A stretch of DNA of 64,000 bases, taken from Halisarca cf. caerulea. Its lineage: Eukaryota > Porifera > Demospongiae > Chondrillida > Halisarcidae. This document shows, piece by piece, positions 1 through 12,252 of this stretch (within the stretch, counting starts at the first letter, position 1; every line of letters starts with the position of its first letter). A program made the position numbers and the translations under genes. Under the pieces are notes generated by a model. The model made no database searches and had not been told where the DNA came from. It was given only the letters and a program-made list of their open reading frames with translations. The DNA is taken from NCBI GenBank assembly GCA_963170055.1, contig CAUJGJ010000332.1, forward strand, positions 1,102,501 through 1,166,500. Direction: 5' to 3'.

Positions 1-544
1 CCCGGGTATCTTAAGGCATGTCGGCCCGATTTCTTCCTAGTTTTTACAGAAGTGTACATCTATGGGCCTTTTTAGTATGTTTTAGGAGAGAAAACCATGC
101 AAATGCCCAAACTTAAACTAAAATAACCTCTGCAAACATTCTCCATTTTAGTGACATGACGTCATGATAACATACTTCGTGCAACAGCAGGTGTTTTCGT
201 GCTCGATTGGCTTCGCAAGTGTCGCAAATTCGCCCCCAAGCTTCGCAAATTTGATCGCTGAACTGAACCGTGTTTAGTAGAAGACTAGAAGTAAAGTTGA
301 CTGCATTTTTAGACAAAAGAAGGCGTTAGGAGAGGAAACAGAATTAAGTCATGAATCTGCTGGAAGAAGAAGTATACATTATTATTTGATTTAGGCGGAC
401 AGGAAACCCCTAGTTCATCTACCAGTCACCTAAAGGAGGATATATATTATATTATATTATATATAATTTAATAACCAAGTTGCCTGGTTAACATTTTGGC
501 TAGCAATTTGACAACCTTTATCTTTTTCCCCCTGTAGCCCTTTG
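1..544. other. Left-edge sequence, no gene recognised
   Basis: AT-rich. A 12-bp palindrome CATGACGTCATG (155-166) contains a CRE/ATF core. A 67-codon minus-strand open frame (113-316) matches nothing I recognise. Confidence 0.5.
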
Positions 545-2300
545 TATATATATAATATGTATGCTATCCTCCCTCATGTGCAGCACATGATATGTATATT
601 GTTGTGGGATGTAGGAATTTGCACAGTGTACACTCAGTCCAATTAAGCTTTGTCTAGCCCTATACCTGTCTAGCCTCATGTATGTGTAACCCTATGCTTG
701 TCTAGCTCTATGCCTATCTTGTCCTTTGCCCATCTAGCCTTGTACCTGTTTTGCAACTCACCCTTGTTCCAAGTGTCTTTGGAGAATCCATTTTTTGATA
801 AGGCCTTTTTGCACGGTCCTGTGTCAATCCTACATCCTTTAACCATTTTAAAATGGTTTTTATACACCCTTGTTCGTGCGATTTTTCTTTTAAAAACCAG
901 TTGTTCGAATAGAGTCTGTTAAAGGTTTCCACTGCAGTTGAGAAGGAACGGAGTCTTGTAAGATAAGAAGCTAAAGTATGCAGCTACCACACTAAAATCA
1001 ATGTACCCATGAAGAAACAAAGGCTCAAACAAAAGAGTGCTGAAGTCGCGACGATCGCCGAACCATAGAACGCTTGCCATGTGCACGTACATGTATGCCT
1101 GGTCTCGCGTAGCTATTTCGGTAATCCGAAAATGGCTGATCGGGCGAATGTATGGGATTTGCTTATTAAAATTTTCCTCGCTTTAGAAGTGTAGGTGTGG
1201 CTTCAAAACATACAAAAGGCACTTCGCGCTAACAATCGAAGCTCATTGGCGAAAGATGAGACCTCTGGACCCTTCGTGGCAACTTAGTTCGAGAGAACGA
1301 TGAGAAGAATAATAAATTTAAAATGCTATGGTGTTGCAGACCCATACCTCGGTGAGTGTACTTTGCATTACTTTAAAGAGATAGCTTTATGAAGCTTTTA
1401 AACTACTTTTCCTCATAGCTGGTGTGTCAAAATGCACCAAAATGTACTTTTGAAAACTATGGAGTCACTATACCGTTAGTTTTTAGGCGAAAACAAATTT
1501 TCGCTAATGTATGGCAGCCATGTTTTTCCGTGTCAATCCTACATAATATGGAGTAATACCGTACTCCATAATATAGGGTGTATAAAAACCATTTAACAAT
1601 GGCAAAAGGATGTAGGATTGACACAGGATTGTGCAAAAAGGCATTATCAAAACGATTCTACAAAAACACTTGGAACAAGGGTAAGTTGCCAAACTGGTAC
1701 AGGGCTAGGTGGGCAAAGGGAAAGACAGCTATAGGGCTAGACGAGCATAGGGCTACACATATAATATGAGGCAAGACAGGTATAGGGCTAGACAGAGTTT
1801 AGTTGGACTGAGTGCACACTGTGCAAATTCCTACATCTCGCATGTGCAGTACATTATACAGTATACATATTATGTGCTGCGGAATTTTTCCTCGCTTTAG
1901 AAGTGTAGGTGTTGCTTCAAAACCTGGCACTTCGCGCTAACAATCGGAGCTCACTGGTGAAAGATGAGACCTCTGGACCCCTCGTGGCGACCTGTAGCTC
2001 AGTTTGAAAAAAACGACAAGAAGAATAAGAAGAATAATTTTAAAATGGTACTGGTGTTGTGTAGCCATACATTTTCGTCCAAAATTTCAAAGTTCTTTAA
2101 AGAACTAGGCCTACAAAGGGTTTTAACCACTTCATCTTATAGCTTATGTGTCAAAAGGCACCAATATCACTTCTAAATGCTTCTAACTGTACTGTATCAT
2201 TAGTTTTCGGACGAAACAAAATTTGCGGTGATGTATGGCGGCCATGTTTTTCGGTGTCACTCCTACATGCATATGGAGTACTACCATAATCCATAATATA
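545..2300. repeat. Composite repeat: inverted pair plus direct pair
   Basis: 548-870 is repeated in inverted orientation at 1578-1885. About 1165-1565 is repeated in direct orientation at about 1884-2300 (both contain the AGATGAGACCTCTGGACCC block at 1256 and 1963). The inverted copies each hold a 63-codon open frame (minus 676-867, plus 1578-1769) that align with one whole-codon gap. The block fills the place where exon 15 of gene A would be expected. Confidence 0.8.
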
Positions 2301-2367
2301 TAGTGTTAAGACTGTTCTCTATCGACAGGTTGCACTCTTTGCAGACCATTTGTAAAATGTTACTCAC

Positions 2368-3544
2368 CTCCCCAACAAGAAACGCAACCAACAGAAGGAA
2401 GCAGCCAATGAACCCTCCACCAGCTTTGAAGTATCTGTAGTATGTCTTGACTGAAACACTTCCCTGAGCCTTGTCCTCCAAGGGAACAGTGTTGGCAAAG
2501 AACTGAAATGATATACGTACCTTGCAATGAGCATTAACATTGGTACATAGGTGTGCATGATTATATATGTACGTATGTGTAAAGTAATTCCAGCTGCAGT
2601 GCAAATTCTATAGAGAAGGCCCTGCATGCTTGAGTGTCAAAGTCAACCTTGAATGGTCTAAAATGGTCTGAAATACCATCTTATATAACCTAAAAACTGA
2701 GGGAGCATACCCCCAGAACACCCTAGTTATAACGCCCTAGTTACAACCCCCTACATACCACACGCATCACTATACACTGCATGTGTTTAATACACATCTA
2801 GGGTTTCACATACATACATATCTGCCCCCCTTCCAGCCATTTGCTATTGGCCCATAATATTATTATTATCCTAAAGAAGTTTGTCACATAGATGCAATAC
2901 ATGCATTAAAACTTACTATGATGTATCATGTCTCGCATGGACTGGTAAGCACTGTAATACTGAAGCTCCCCCCCCCCCCCCATCCTCACAATTTTCATCC
3001 TAGATAGAACCCTGCAGCTGGCTAGCTATGAACACACTGGCCAGCAATGAACACACTGTAGCAATGAACACACTGGCCAACAGCAAGCACATTGACTAGC
3101 TATGAGCACCCTGGCAGGCAATAAACACACTGGGTAACAACTCAAAAAAACCATTCACCACAAAGCAAAACTAACTGCATTGAACCCGATCGAATCTTCT
3201 GGCTTATTCTCATGCAAAACAGGCACAAGTGAGGTACAGCTAGTATGGACAGCAGACCATCTTTCTTGGTTCGCATCATCCCTTAAATGTATTCTTTCTT
3301 CAGATGTGTAAATTGAATAATCTTCCTGCATATCACTAAGGCTGGCTACACGGGTGTCTTCAACAGGCTTGTATTCGGGTAAATCTTCAATATCATGCAC
3401 AAAATCTACTTCTGAATCATCTGCTTTCTCAGTGGCTATCATTTCACTCAGTACATCCTTTACTCTCGAATACCACTCGTTGTCATCACTGTGGTTAATC
3501 ATATTCATGACTTTCTCATATGATCCATAAACCAAAGACTCACC
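2368..3544 (-). other. Gene A exons 13-14: linker and first TMD2 helix
   Basis: Exon 13 (3176-3544, 123 codons) is 14 codons longer than the 109-codon linker exons of B, C and D. It opens GESLVYGSYEKVMNMI, like the others, then becomes acidic, Ser/Asp-rich and unalignable. Its donor is taken as GCA|gttagt because that keeps phase 0 with exon 14. Exon 14 (2368-2502, 45 codons) begins FFANTVPLEDK and contains KTYYRYFKAGGGFIG followed by the first TMD2 hydrophobic helix, with donor GAG|gtgagt. Confidence 0.85.
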
Positions 3545-6500
3545 CTACACAAAGACAACTCATATTATATATAGATAAGGATTGCTTGATCAGGTTTAAG
3601 TGAAAAACTGTTTGAAACATCACCAGTGTTAACAGACTACTTGCTTACAGAGATCACCATAGGCTGACCCATGAAACAATTCAGTGTTACCAATACGCAC
3701 CTCATAATTGTAAGGATCACCTGTCTATAGAAACCACTCTTGATTGGCACTTGAGTGGTCTTTATAGACAGGTTTCACAGTAGTATTGTTCAATTCCAGA
3801 TAAATGATAAGAAATACATATCTATACCCAACCCCACAATATGGTACAAACCTTGTCCACCACAAGCATAGCATCAGCAAGCTGTGCATACTGCAGGTGA
3901 TGTGTGACTAGTACAACAATGCTGTTCTTGAGTACTCCACTCATACAGGTCTGGAACAGACGTCTTCCAACAACAGCATCAACAGCACTCAGGGGATCAT
4001 CCAGGATGTACACATCAGCTTTACGGTAGACAGCCCTACAGAAAACATTTAATTTAACAGAACAACCAAATACCCAGTGTTCTATTGCCATAGCATGACA
4101 TTGTACATATGTAAATTGGAATATGTCAAATACACAAATACAAGATAAGAAGACTAGTACAAGTCTTCAGGATGCAGAATGTCTGCATAAATATGTAATC
4201 TTTCTAAATTTAGTCCTGCTCAATACAGGAACACTTTAAGTATAGCTTGTGCTAGGTAAAGTGTTATACTATAACAGTTGTTCTGTGTTGATGATTAACT
4301 GGTAGTATAGTATATTCTGCTATATAGTGATGCAGTCTCATCACACAATAATCAATAATCAGAGATGATGGGCTTTATGTTTGGCAGTAGCCATGCAGGT
4401 CGTTTAGCAGAGTAATGATGAGTGACAGTGCAATCTGCATGATGGTTAGCGCAGTCTGTGACGAAAATTTAATAGCTGAGTGCTACACAAAATAATATGT
4501 ATCCCCAAAAGCTTGGTTATAAACACAAAGGCAATGCTACAAATGATCGAAGCTTTTACTTATAAAAAGAAATAGGACCTAGAAAACTCAACCTTGCTTG
4601 GAAATGTTCTAATTCTGTTCTGACATTTGACAACTAATGCACAGTATGTACAGATTCTAAGTAGAGATAACTTGTTAAAAAGTGTAGTCTTGTCCAATTA
4701 AACCAAAAGGCAAAAATGTCCAATTACCAATGCTACATTTCCACAGGAAACATTCGATGACTGATTTCTATTTACAGCATGCACTGCAAATCAAATGTGC
4801 AATGCAAAGAATGAACACAGTGCATCTTGTTCCTGATCACCTGGTCAAAATGACATGTAACATAATATTTGTATGACAATTATACATGCAGTCCATCTGA
4901 CTAAACCTCATACAATACAATATGCAAGGAGCACCAAATTCTATACAATGCAGGGTTTATTTTAGATAGGGGCAGGGGGGCATCCCCCCACCCCCCCCCC
5001 CCCCCACCCCCCGAAAGTTGTTCTGCCCCCCTGAGATGGATCATGATCAATGATATAAATTTACTATCAACAATTGTTAATTCATACAACTACAGCTAGT
5101 AATGAAACAGATAAACACCTGGTTAATTTTAAACACAGATTTGCCAAGATTTTCTGTTCCAAATGTACTATTTGTTCTAGTTCTTCATCAGACTTGTTTT
5201 AAAGCTGTAAACTTCTATTTCTCTTTACCGTATCTTCTCTAAAAATTAGTCATTCTAATTTTTTTTAGCTAGGTCACAATTCTTTGGTGCATTTGTATTC
5301 TAACCTATTGAATTTGTGGCCATTTTAATTTCGGAATCCAGTCATCATGTGACAGGTACAATGGAAGTGATTTAGTATTTTGTCATCTTCCCTGCAGTAT
5401 TCGGCAAATTCACTCATGACAGTCATCTACAATGGGTGCACTTATTTCTGATAGGCAGAGCCTCACCAATGCGAACAATTACAATGTTTTTTTTATCTTT
5501 AAGGAAGGAATATATTCCACTTGCACACATTTTGGCTTTGCTGATTTCTGTTTGTTGAAGTATGTTAGGGGATCAAAATGGCGTATCAGCCTTCACTAGT
5601 TGTATTTTAGAATTTGAGAATAGCTTTCTAAAGTTTCATCATATTCTCTTTTTCGTCTGAAAATTCCATATGTTCGTCAGGGGAAACAATTTTGGTAAAT
5701 CCTATTCTATTCTGATAGAAAGGCAAAATTTTCCATAAACTGGGTGTGACGAAATTTTAGAGCAAATAATATGGTATATTAGTAGCAGTACAGCTTCAGC
5801 CATAATTTGTTGACTGTACTATCAAAGCATGGGTACATGACTAGCCCAACCCCCCCCCCCCCCCCCCCCCTCCCAAAGTGTAGAAAGTTTCATTATGACC
5901 CCCCTGGCATTTTGTCCTAGAAAATCCCTGCAGTGCCCATGCATCTTTAGTGTATTCACCTTGCTAGGTTAACCCTGGCCTTCTGTCCTCCACTCAGTGT
6001 CACACCTCTTTCTCCAACTAACGTCAGGTCACCAAAAGGAAGTAAAGATATGTCCTCCTTCAGACAGCATTCTTCAAGGACTTTATCGTACCACTCTTCT
6101 TCAAACTCTTCACCAAACAGGATGTTCTCTCGAACAGTTCCAGAGAACACCCAGGGGTCTTGTGATGCATAGCCAATTGATCCTCTAATCTCAACACTAC
6201 CACTCAGTGGCTTTATCTCTCCAAGTAAACAGTGTAGAATAGTAGACTGCACATACATAAGTTGATATACATATACACATTTTCTGACGACTGCTAGAGT
6301 ACGTACATAACAATACATAAATACAAACGGTTACTATCTAATGATTAAAGCAATACAGTCACACTTTTTACAAAGTCACCTGATACAACATCACTCTCTC
6401 TACAACAACACACATGCTGGGAACTCTTCGATGGTCTCTGTACATAATATTGGTTACAACAGCAACTTGATTATAGCAGCATTTTCCATGCAGAACCAGT

Positions 6501-7707
6501 AGTGTTGCTGTAAGCAGGTTGGCTGTATATCAATATATGCTGAATGCTGGATCTACCACTTTGTATCCACAGTAGTATAAATGCAGCATTCCGCAGGTAT
6601 AACATGTGCATTCTCAGTAAACAGAGGGGCGTTGTGTGGTCTGCAAAGGACTTTGATTGAATAATAACACGTTTTACTGATGTGCACACGTTGGTCACAC
6701 ATATGCCATACGAGTAGCTTGAAGGATAATATTATACGCTCTTTTACTCTCAACCAGAAGAATAATATATCGAATATCGTGTATTAGTCTGCACATGAAG
6801 TGTTTTCAAGACGTTCTAATAGCTATTCGTTTGTGTTGGGAGGAGTATCGATTTCACCGATCATTATCTTTGGCTGGTGACGTCATCATATTGCGTGACA
6901 ACCTTGTGATAAACAGCGAGAGAGAGACTTCTTCAATGACTGCAGTTTCTTTCAAAAACCCGGTCATCTAAACGGTTGTGTAGAGGAGCCATGTCGCGGG
7001 AGTTAGATCACAATAGGTAAATCTAAATTTTCACCGTTGGAGATTTTGTTAGCATCTCCCATTCCCGACATGTGCACAAGTTTGTGGTTTTACTTTGGAT
7101 GAAAAACAACGTTTTGGTGGACATCTCAGGAACGAAGAGGAATGGTAAGTTCTCCAACGGTGAAAATTTAGATATTGTTGTTGAAAGGTTCTGAGCAAAG
7201 TATGGCTGCTCGAAATGATGGTTTACATTACCGGGTTTTGCACTAAACCTAATTTTAAGGTCCGAATCTGTGGTTGTCTTTTCGGCTTCGAGAAGCTGGG
7301 TCAACAAAGTTAAGTCAACTATTGTAGCGTTAAATAGTTAAATTAATGCTCTGTATGCTTTTTGTACTACACAAGTAAACTAAACGGAAGAAAAGTGGGG
7401 GGTAATTTCTGCCAACTTTAGGGTGGCCATTTTGACTTCTGCTCACATGTGCACATGTCACACCTGCGTCAGCATATATTCGACAATACACCAACGAATT
7501 AGCTATAGGAGCATAAATTAACAGGTTGGATATCAGAAACACGTAGCATAAAATGCACACGCACATACTGCACACACGTATGTACATATAACATGTACTT
7601 ACATATGTACATAGTTTTAGACACAATACGTAAACATAATAGTATTATACACACAACACACAAACATACACACACATGCACACACACACATGCACTCAGG
7701 CATGCAC

Positions 7708-7782
<75 letters not shown>

Positions 7783-10700
7783 CATACACACACACACCTT
7801 CCCAGCTCCTACTGGTCCCACAATAGCCAACATTCGTTTGTTCATGGCACAAGAGAAGGAAACATCCTTCAAAGTCAAATTACATAAATCATTTGACTCC
7901 TAAAAGTAACAAAAGACACAGATACACTATGCATGTATAATCACACATATTATCAAAGTACATATGTATGTGTGTATGTGTACACGTCAGGCAATTCACA
8001 TATTATATAAGTATGTCAACTAAAGTCCCTGAAATGAAGCCATGACCAGAGTAAGACTTCGTGGTAAAACTTGGAGAAAATTCATTCCTATTCAGTATAC
8101 ATTTAGTAATATACATACAGTACACAATTATACACATGACATTTATATAATGTGTGTATATGTACCACACTAAGAGGAACTGTTACATATATATAACTTG
8201 TAAACTAGGGATTCTTGTATCCCAGTGAACACCTACGTATACGTACCTTGACACTCTTCCATGATGCGGCCAGACTCTTAACAACAACACATGGCAGTTG
8301 TTTGCTGGTGGATCTATCTTCCTGTATTTGGGGGTCCCCCTCTGATAAGCACACACCACAATAATTTTGGAAACCTATTGGACTCTGTGTAGTTGTGGGC
8401 AACTGGAGCATATTATCAGTTATGTCCTTCAACAGCAGTTCCTAAAGATAAAATTGTTATATATTTCGAAAGAGAGCAGTGAAACAAGTGTGAATAAGCA
8501 AAAATGTGTACATAAGGTTGGAGAGGGCCAATTCTTTTATACATATATTGGTTTCTTATATATAATATGTATATATACATACATATATATATATATAATA
8601 TATAATATTGTATATAATATGCTATGAAGAAAGGAGTAGCAAATATGCATACACATACGTATGTACGTACTGTTTGTTGTAAACATTTTCACTCTTACTG
8701 GCAAATATAGGCCATAGATTTGTACATATATCAACGCAGGAAATTGCAACTAATATCAAAGGACATAGTTCTGTATATGGGTAGAAGGTACGTCACATAA
8801 CTTTATGCATACACACACACACTGTCCTATGTTAACAGATCATATATGAGAACATGAGAACAGTGAACACCCACAGGAAGAGGATCGTGTGTGTATGTAA
8901 TATACATATCAGTTGTAAAAATAAAGACCTATTGTGAATGGTACAGGTGTGTTATGTCCGAATCCAGCCATAAGTGTAAAATTATACAGTTTCACTCAAT
9001 GAATTTCATTATAGCACTAACCGCATGGGTTTGTCACGCACAGACAGCGAGATTTTCGTGATGAAATCATGCGCAAATTGAACGTATACGCGAGAATACG
9101 AGAAAGTTGTTCGGACTCCTTCGTAGAACATCTGACAACATTTGACTGCAGTCTAAAGAAGAGAGATGCTCAAGTGAAAATTTTCTTTCAAAATCGCAGT
9201 GGTAAAAATCTCGACTCAAAGCAACGGCAATAGTGCCATCGGGTTCCCAATACTCCAAACTGCAGTGAAAGATTCCTGGAGCTTTGTACCTTCTACCATT
9301 CGAGTTATGTCCCATGTTTTGTGGTTGGAGACCTTCAAAAACGATGGAAACCCCTGGACATAACAGCCGTGCTTTAAGCTACTGGACTCCAGGAATCTTT
9401 CAGGGCACTTATGTATCTAAGGAGTCGTTTGAACCTAATGCCGTGTTCAGAAGCTGAGATTTTTACCACCGTGATTTTGCTTTTTTGTCTTTTCGACAGT
9501 AGCCGAAGAAATTGCGTATAGTGTGACGTTCGACTTGTAGATTGTCTTAAAGAGAACACCAACATTACGTCGTTACGTTTGTAATGTAGAATAGTAGGTT
9601 CATGTCAGTATTACCCATTGCAGAAAGCAAAAACTGGGGGTTAATTTTAGTGCCTATGAAGCATCGGCCATTTTGTGTTATGTCCAAAATTGGACAAAAC
9701 TCACCTGCGGGTGGATCAAGGATAACTAAGTTGGGAGTTGTACACACATGGGTAAGATCATGTGTATAATATATAGTAAAACCTGTCCAAAACGACCATT
9801 CAAGGAGCCAAGTGATGCATGATCTTTGCATGTACAAATGGTCCTTAGATATACAGAGGCGCATTATAGTATCACTAAGGTGGTCCTTGGAACCGCCTAG
9901 AGTGGTCACTACTGACAGCAGGTCTTTCTATATCTATATAATATGCAATTGGTCTTTAGGACAGGTTTCACTGGCCATACATAATATGTATGTACACACC
10001 TCTATCCGCGAGAGAGCAACCCTGGATTCCTGTACTCCCAGAGTACTCTTAATCAGGTACTCTACAACAACAATGTTTACAGTGTTAAAGAGCACTATAC
10101 TGGTGAAGACGATTGAGGGTGTTAAGGGTTGACCGGTTGATAGTGTAAATGATGCAAACATCAGAAGTAGTGCAAAACCATGCATAACATGTGTCACAGA
10201 GAACAGCAGCCCACGAAGCAACCCAGCCAGCAAGATCAAATGACTCTCTTTCCTATAGGAAGTATACAAAGTACGTATGCATGCGCGCATTGCATTGTTT
10301 ACAAACTCCATGCACATCACAATTAATCACCCATATGTATGTATATACAGGACAGTTATGACTCTTTAACGTGGTCCTTGATTATCCAGTACCCTCCCAA
10401 ATCCATGCAGCACTCTATTTATCTACCATGCACCCTCTTTAATCCAGCATGTTTTAGTGAAACAGATGTGGCTGGACTTTACCTTACTGAACATGCACAG
10501 AGCAATCTAGTTTGTATACAAATATTTGAGGATTTGCCTTCTAATCTGTGATATCATCTCTTTAAAGGCATACTCCCATCCGTACATCTTTATAACCCTG
10601 ATACCAGAGATGATTTCATTCATCAACTTCACACGTTTGTCTGTGTACTTGGATGAAGCCAACCTGCAGGGAGACAAAGTACCAAACCGTGACATACATA

Positions 10701-12168
10701 TACGCAACCGTGTAGTTTTGTAAATTTCTTCACAATTCTGGAGTACCAGAAATTATTGCACTTTAAAACAATGCAAAACCTGCCATCTCACAATTAATAC
10801 AGGGCGTATCTACAGTACTCCACTGGTTGAGCAGAGGTTATATATAATTACCACATACATTAGTGTGTATACTGGCCGAGAACTGCATGACATTGTATGC
10901 ATAATACACCAAAAGACACTCCTTGATCGATCCTAAAAATCATGAAATAAAATTAATAATAATATTATGAAACACCTGTCATATATAAAATTACCTTATG
11001 CTAGCATAAACCTTTCCTAGAAAGTAGAGGACAGGAATCAGAAGAACCATTGTTCCCATTCCAGTCAGAGCACTGGGTCCCAGTCCGAGATAGACCCACA
11101 GGATCACAAGTACAGCAATGATGTAGACGAGGGACAAGATGACATATGGAGCATAGCCCAAGCCCTACAAATAGCAAACACTTACATATATACTTTACAT
11201 CTAAGCAATAGAAGCACACACACTGGAACTTGCTTAGTAAGTACCTGGTTTAGTACGTATATATACTCCTGGGTAGTAAATTCTCCTCATTCTGTCCCTG
11301 CCTCATATTATGTACATGAACTAACCCTGATAGAAAGTACCTCTGATAATATGTCCCCTTCGAGGTGTCATATGTACTGAGCAAGTTTCACCAGGGCCAC
11401 AAAGTAAAACACATATGCTGCAATGGAAGAGAGAAACTCACAACATCAATCCGCTGAACATCACTGGATGCCAGGTTGATTATTCTCCCGATTGTAGTTT
11501 CACCGACTGTCTCCAAGGAAAGGCTGAAAATCTTCCTGTAAATAGTGCCAGTCAGTGCTATGCGAGCAATCATTCCTACCATGACAGAGTAGCATAAGAA
11601 TAATCCACAGTACAGGTGAAACAAGCTAAGGAAATGGCATACAGGGAAACTTGCTTAGTATGTACATACCTTGAATGGGACACAAAATCAGGCCTTGTTA
11701 TAAGAGGTACTGAATAACAGGGTTGGTTTATGTACATGAGGTACAAGTACTCATTCTGTCCCTGTGTATACCAAATGTACATGTAACCTAAACTTAATAG
11801 TAAGACTTAGTACCTCTGATAATAAGTACAGGTTATGAATCCCTTTAAGGTACGTACTTAGCAAGTTTCACGGTGCATACGTACCAGTCTGCTGACCCTG
11901 GATGAAGGCATGTGGATGTAGAAAAGACAGCAATATTGAACAAATCACAATTCCCACTCCGTAAAGAAAAGCATTTCGTGTGTTTTCTGATGTCAGTTCT
12001 CCAACAAAGTACTCTGCTAACAGTCCCACTAGAATGGCTTGGGCTAATAAAACCAACATCTGCAGGTAAACAAAACATCTACAGGTAAATAAACATCTGC
12101 AGATAAACAAACATCTGCATGTAAACAAACAGAACTATTATAATTATTTTGGAGTATGATAGCATTCC

Positions 12169-12252
<84 letters not shown>

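Larger units (their letters stand above)
3852..8441 (-). other. Gene A exons 9-12: NBD1
   Basis: Exons: 8247-8441, 7798-7899, 5960-6246, 3852-4035. Exon 10 ends in the Walker A sequence IVGPVGAGK, with the intron directly after the lysine. Exon 11 runs from STILHCLLGE to the signature LSGGQKARVNLA and includes the YASQDPWVFSGTVRENI Q-loop region. Exon 12 holds Walker B VYILDDP, the D-loop LSAVD and the H-loop VLVTHHLQY. Walker B is followed by Asp rather than Glu, the usual ABCC arrangement in which site 1 is catalytically degenerate. Exon 9 (pre-NBD1) is poorly conserved between paralogs, whereas exons 11 and 12 are almost identical to those of B, C and D. Confidence 0.92.

Noticed and set aside
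113..316. 67-codon minus-strand frame at the left edge
   Set aside because: No recognisable domain, no splice or homology support from paralogs.
2170..2340. Possible exon 15 of gene A
   Set aside because: No DWW-type motif or acceptor/donor pair is found; the sequence belongs to the composite repeat.
5997..6188. Plus-strand frames over NBD exons (also at 27537, 45029, 18517, 54937)
   Set aside because: They are antisense shadows of the highly conserved NBD exons of the transporters.
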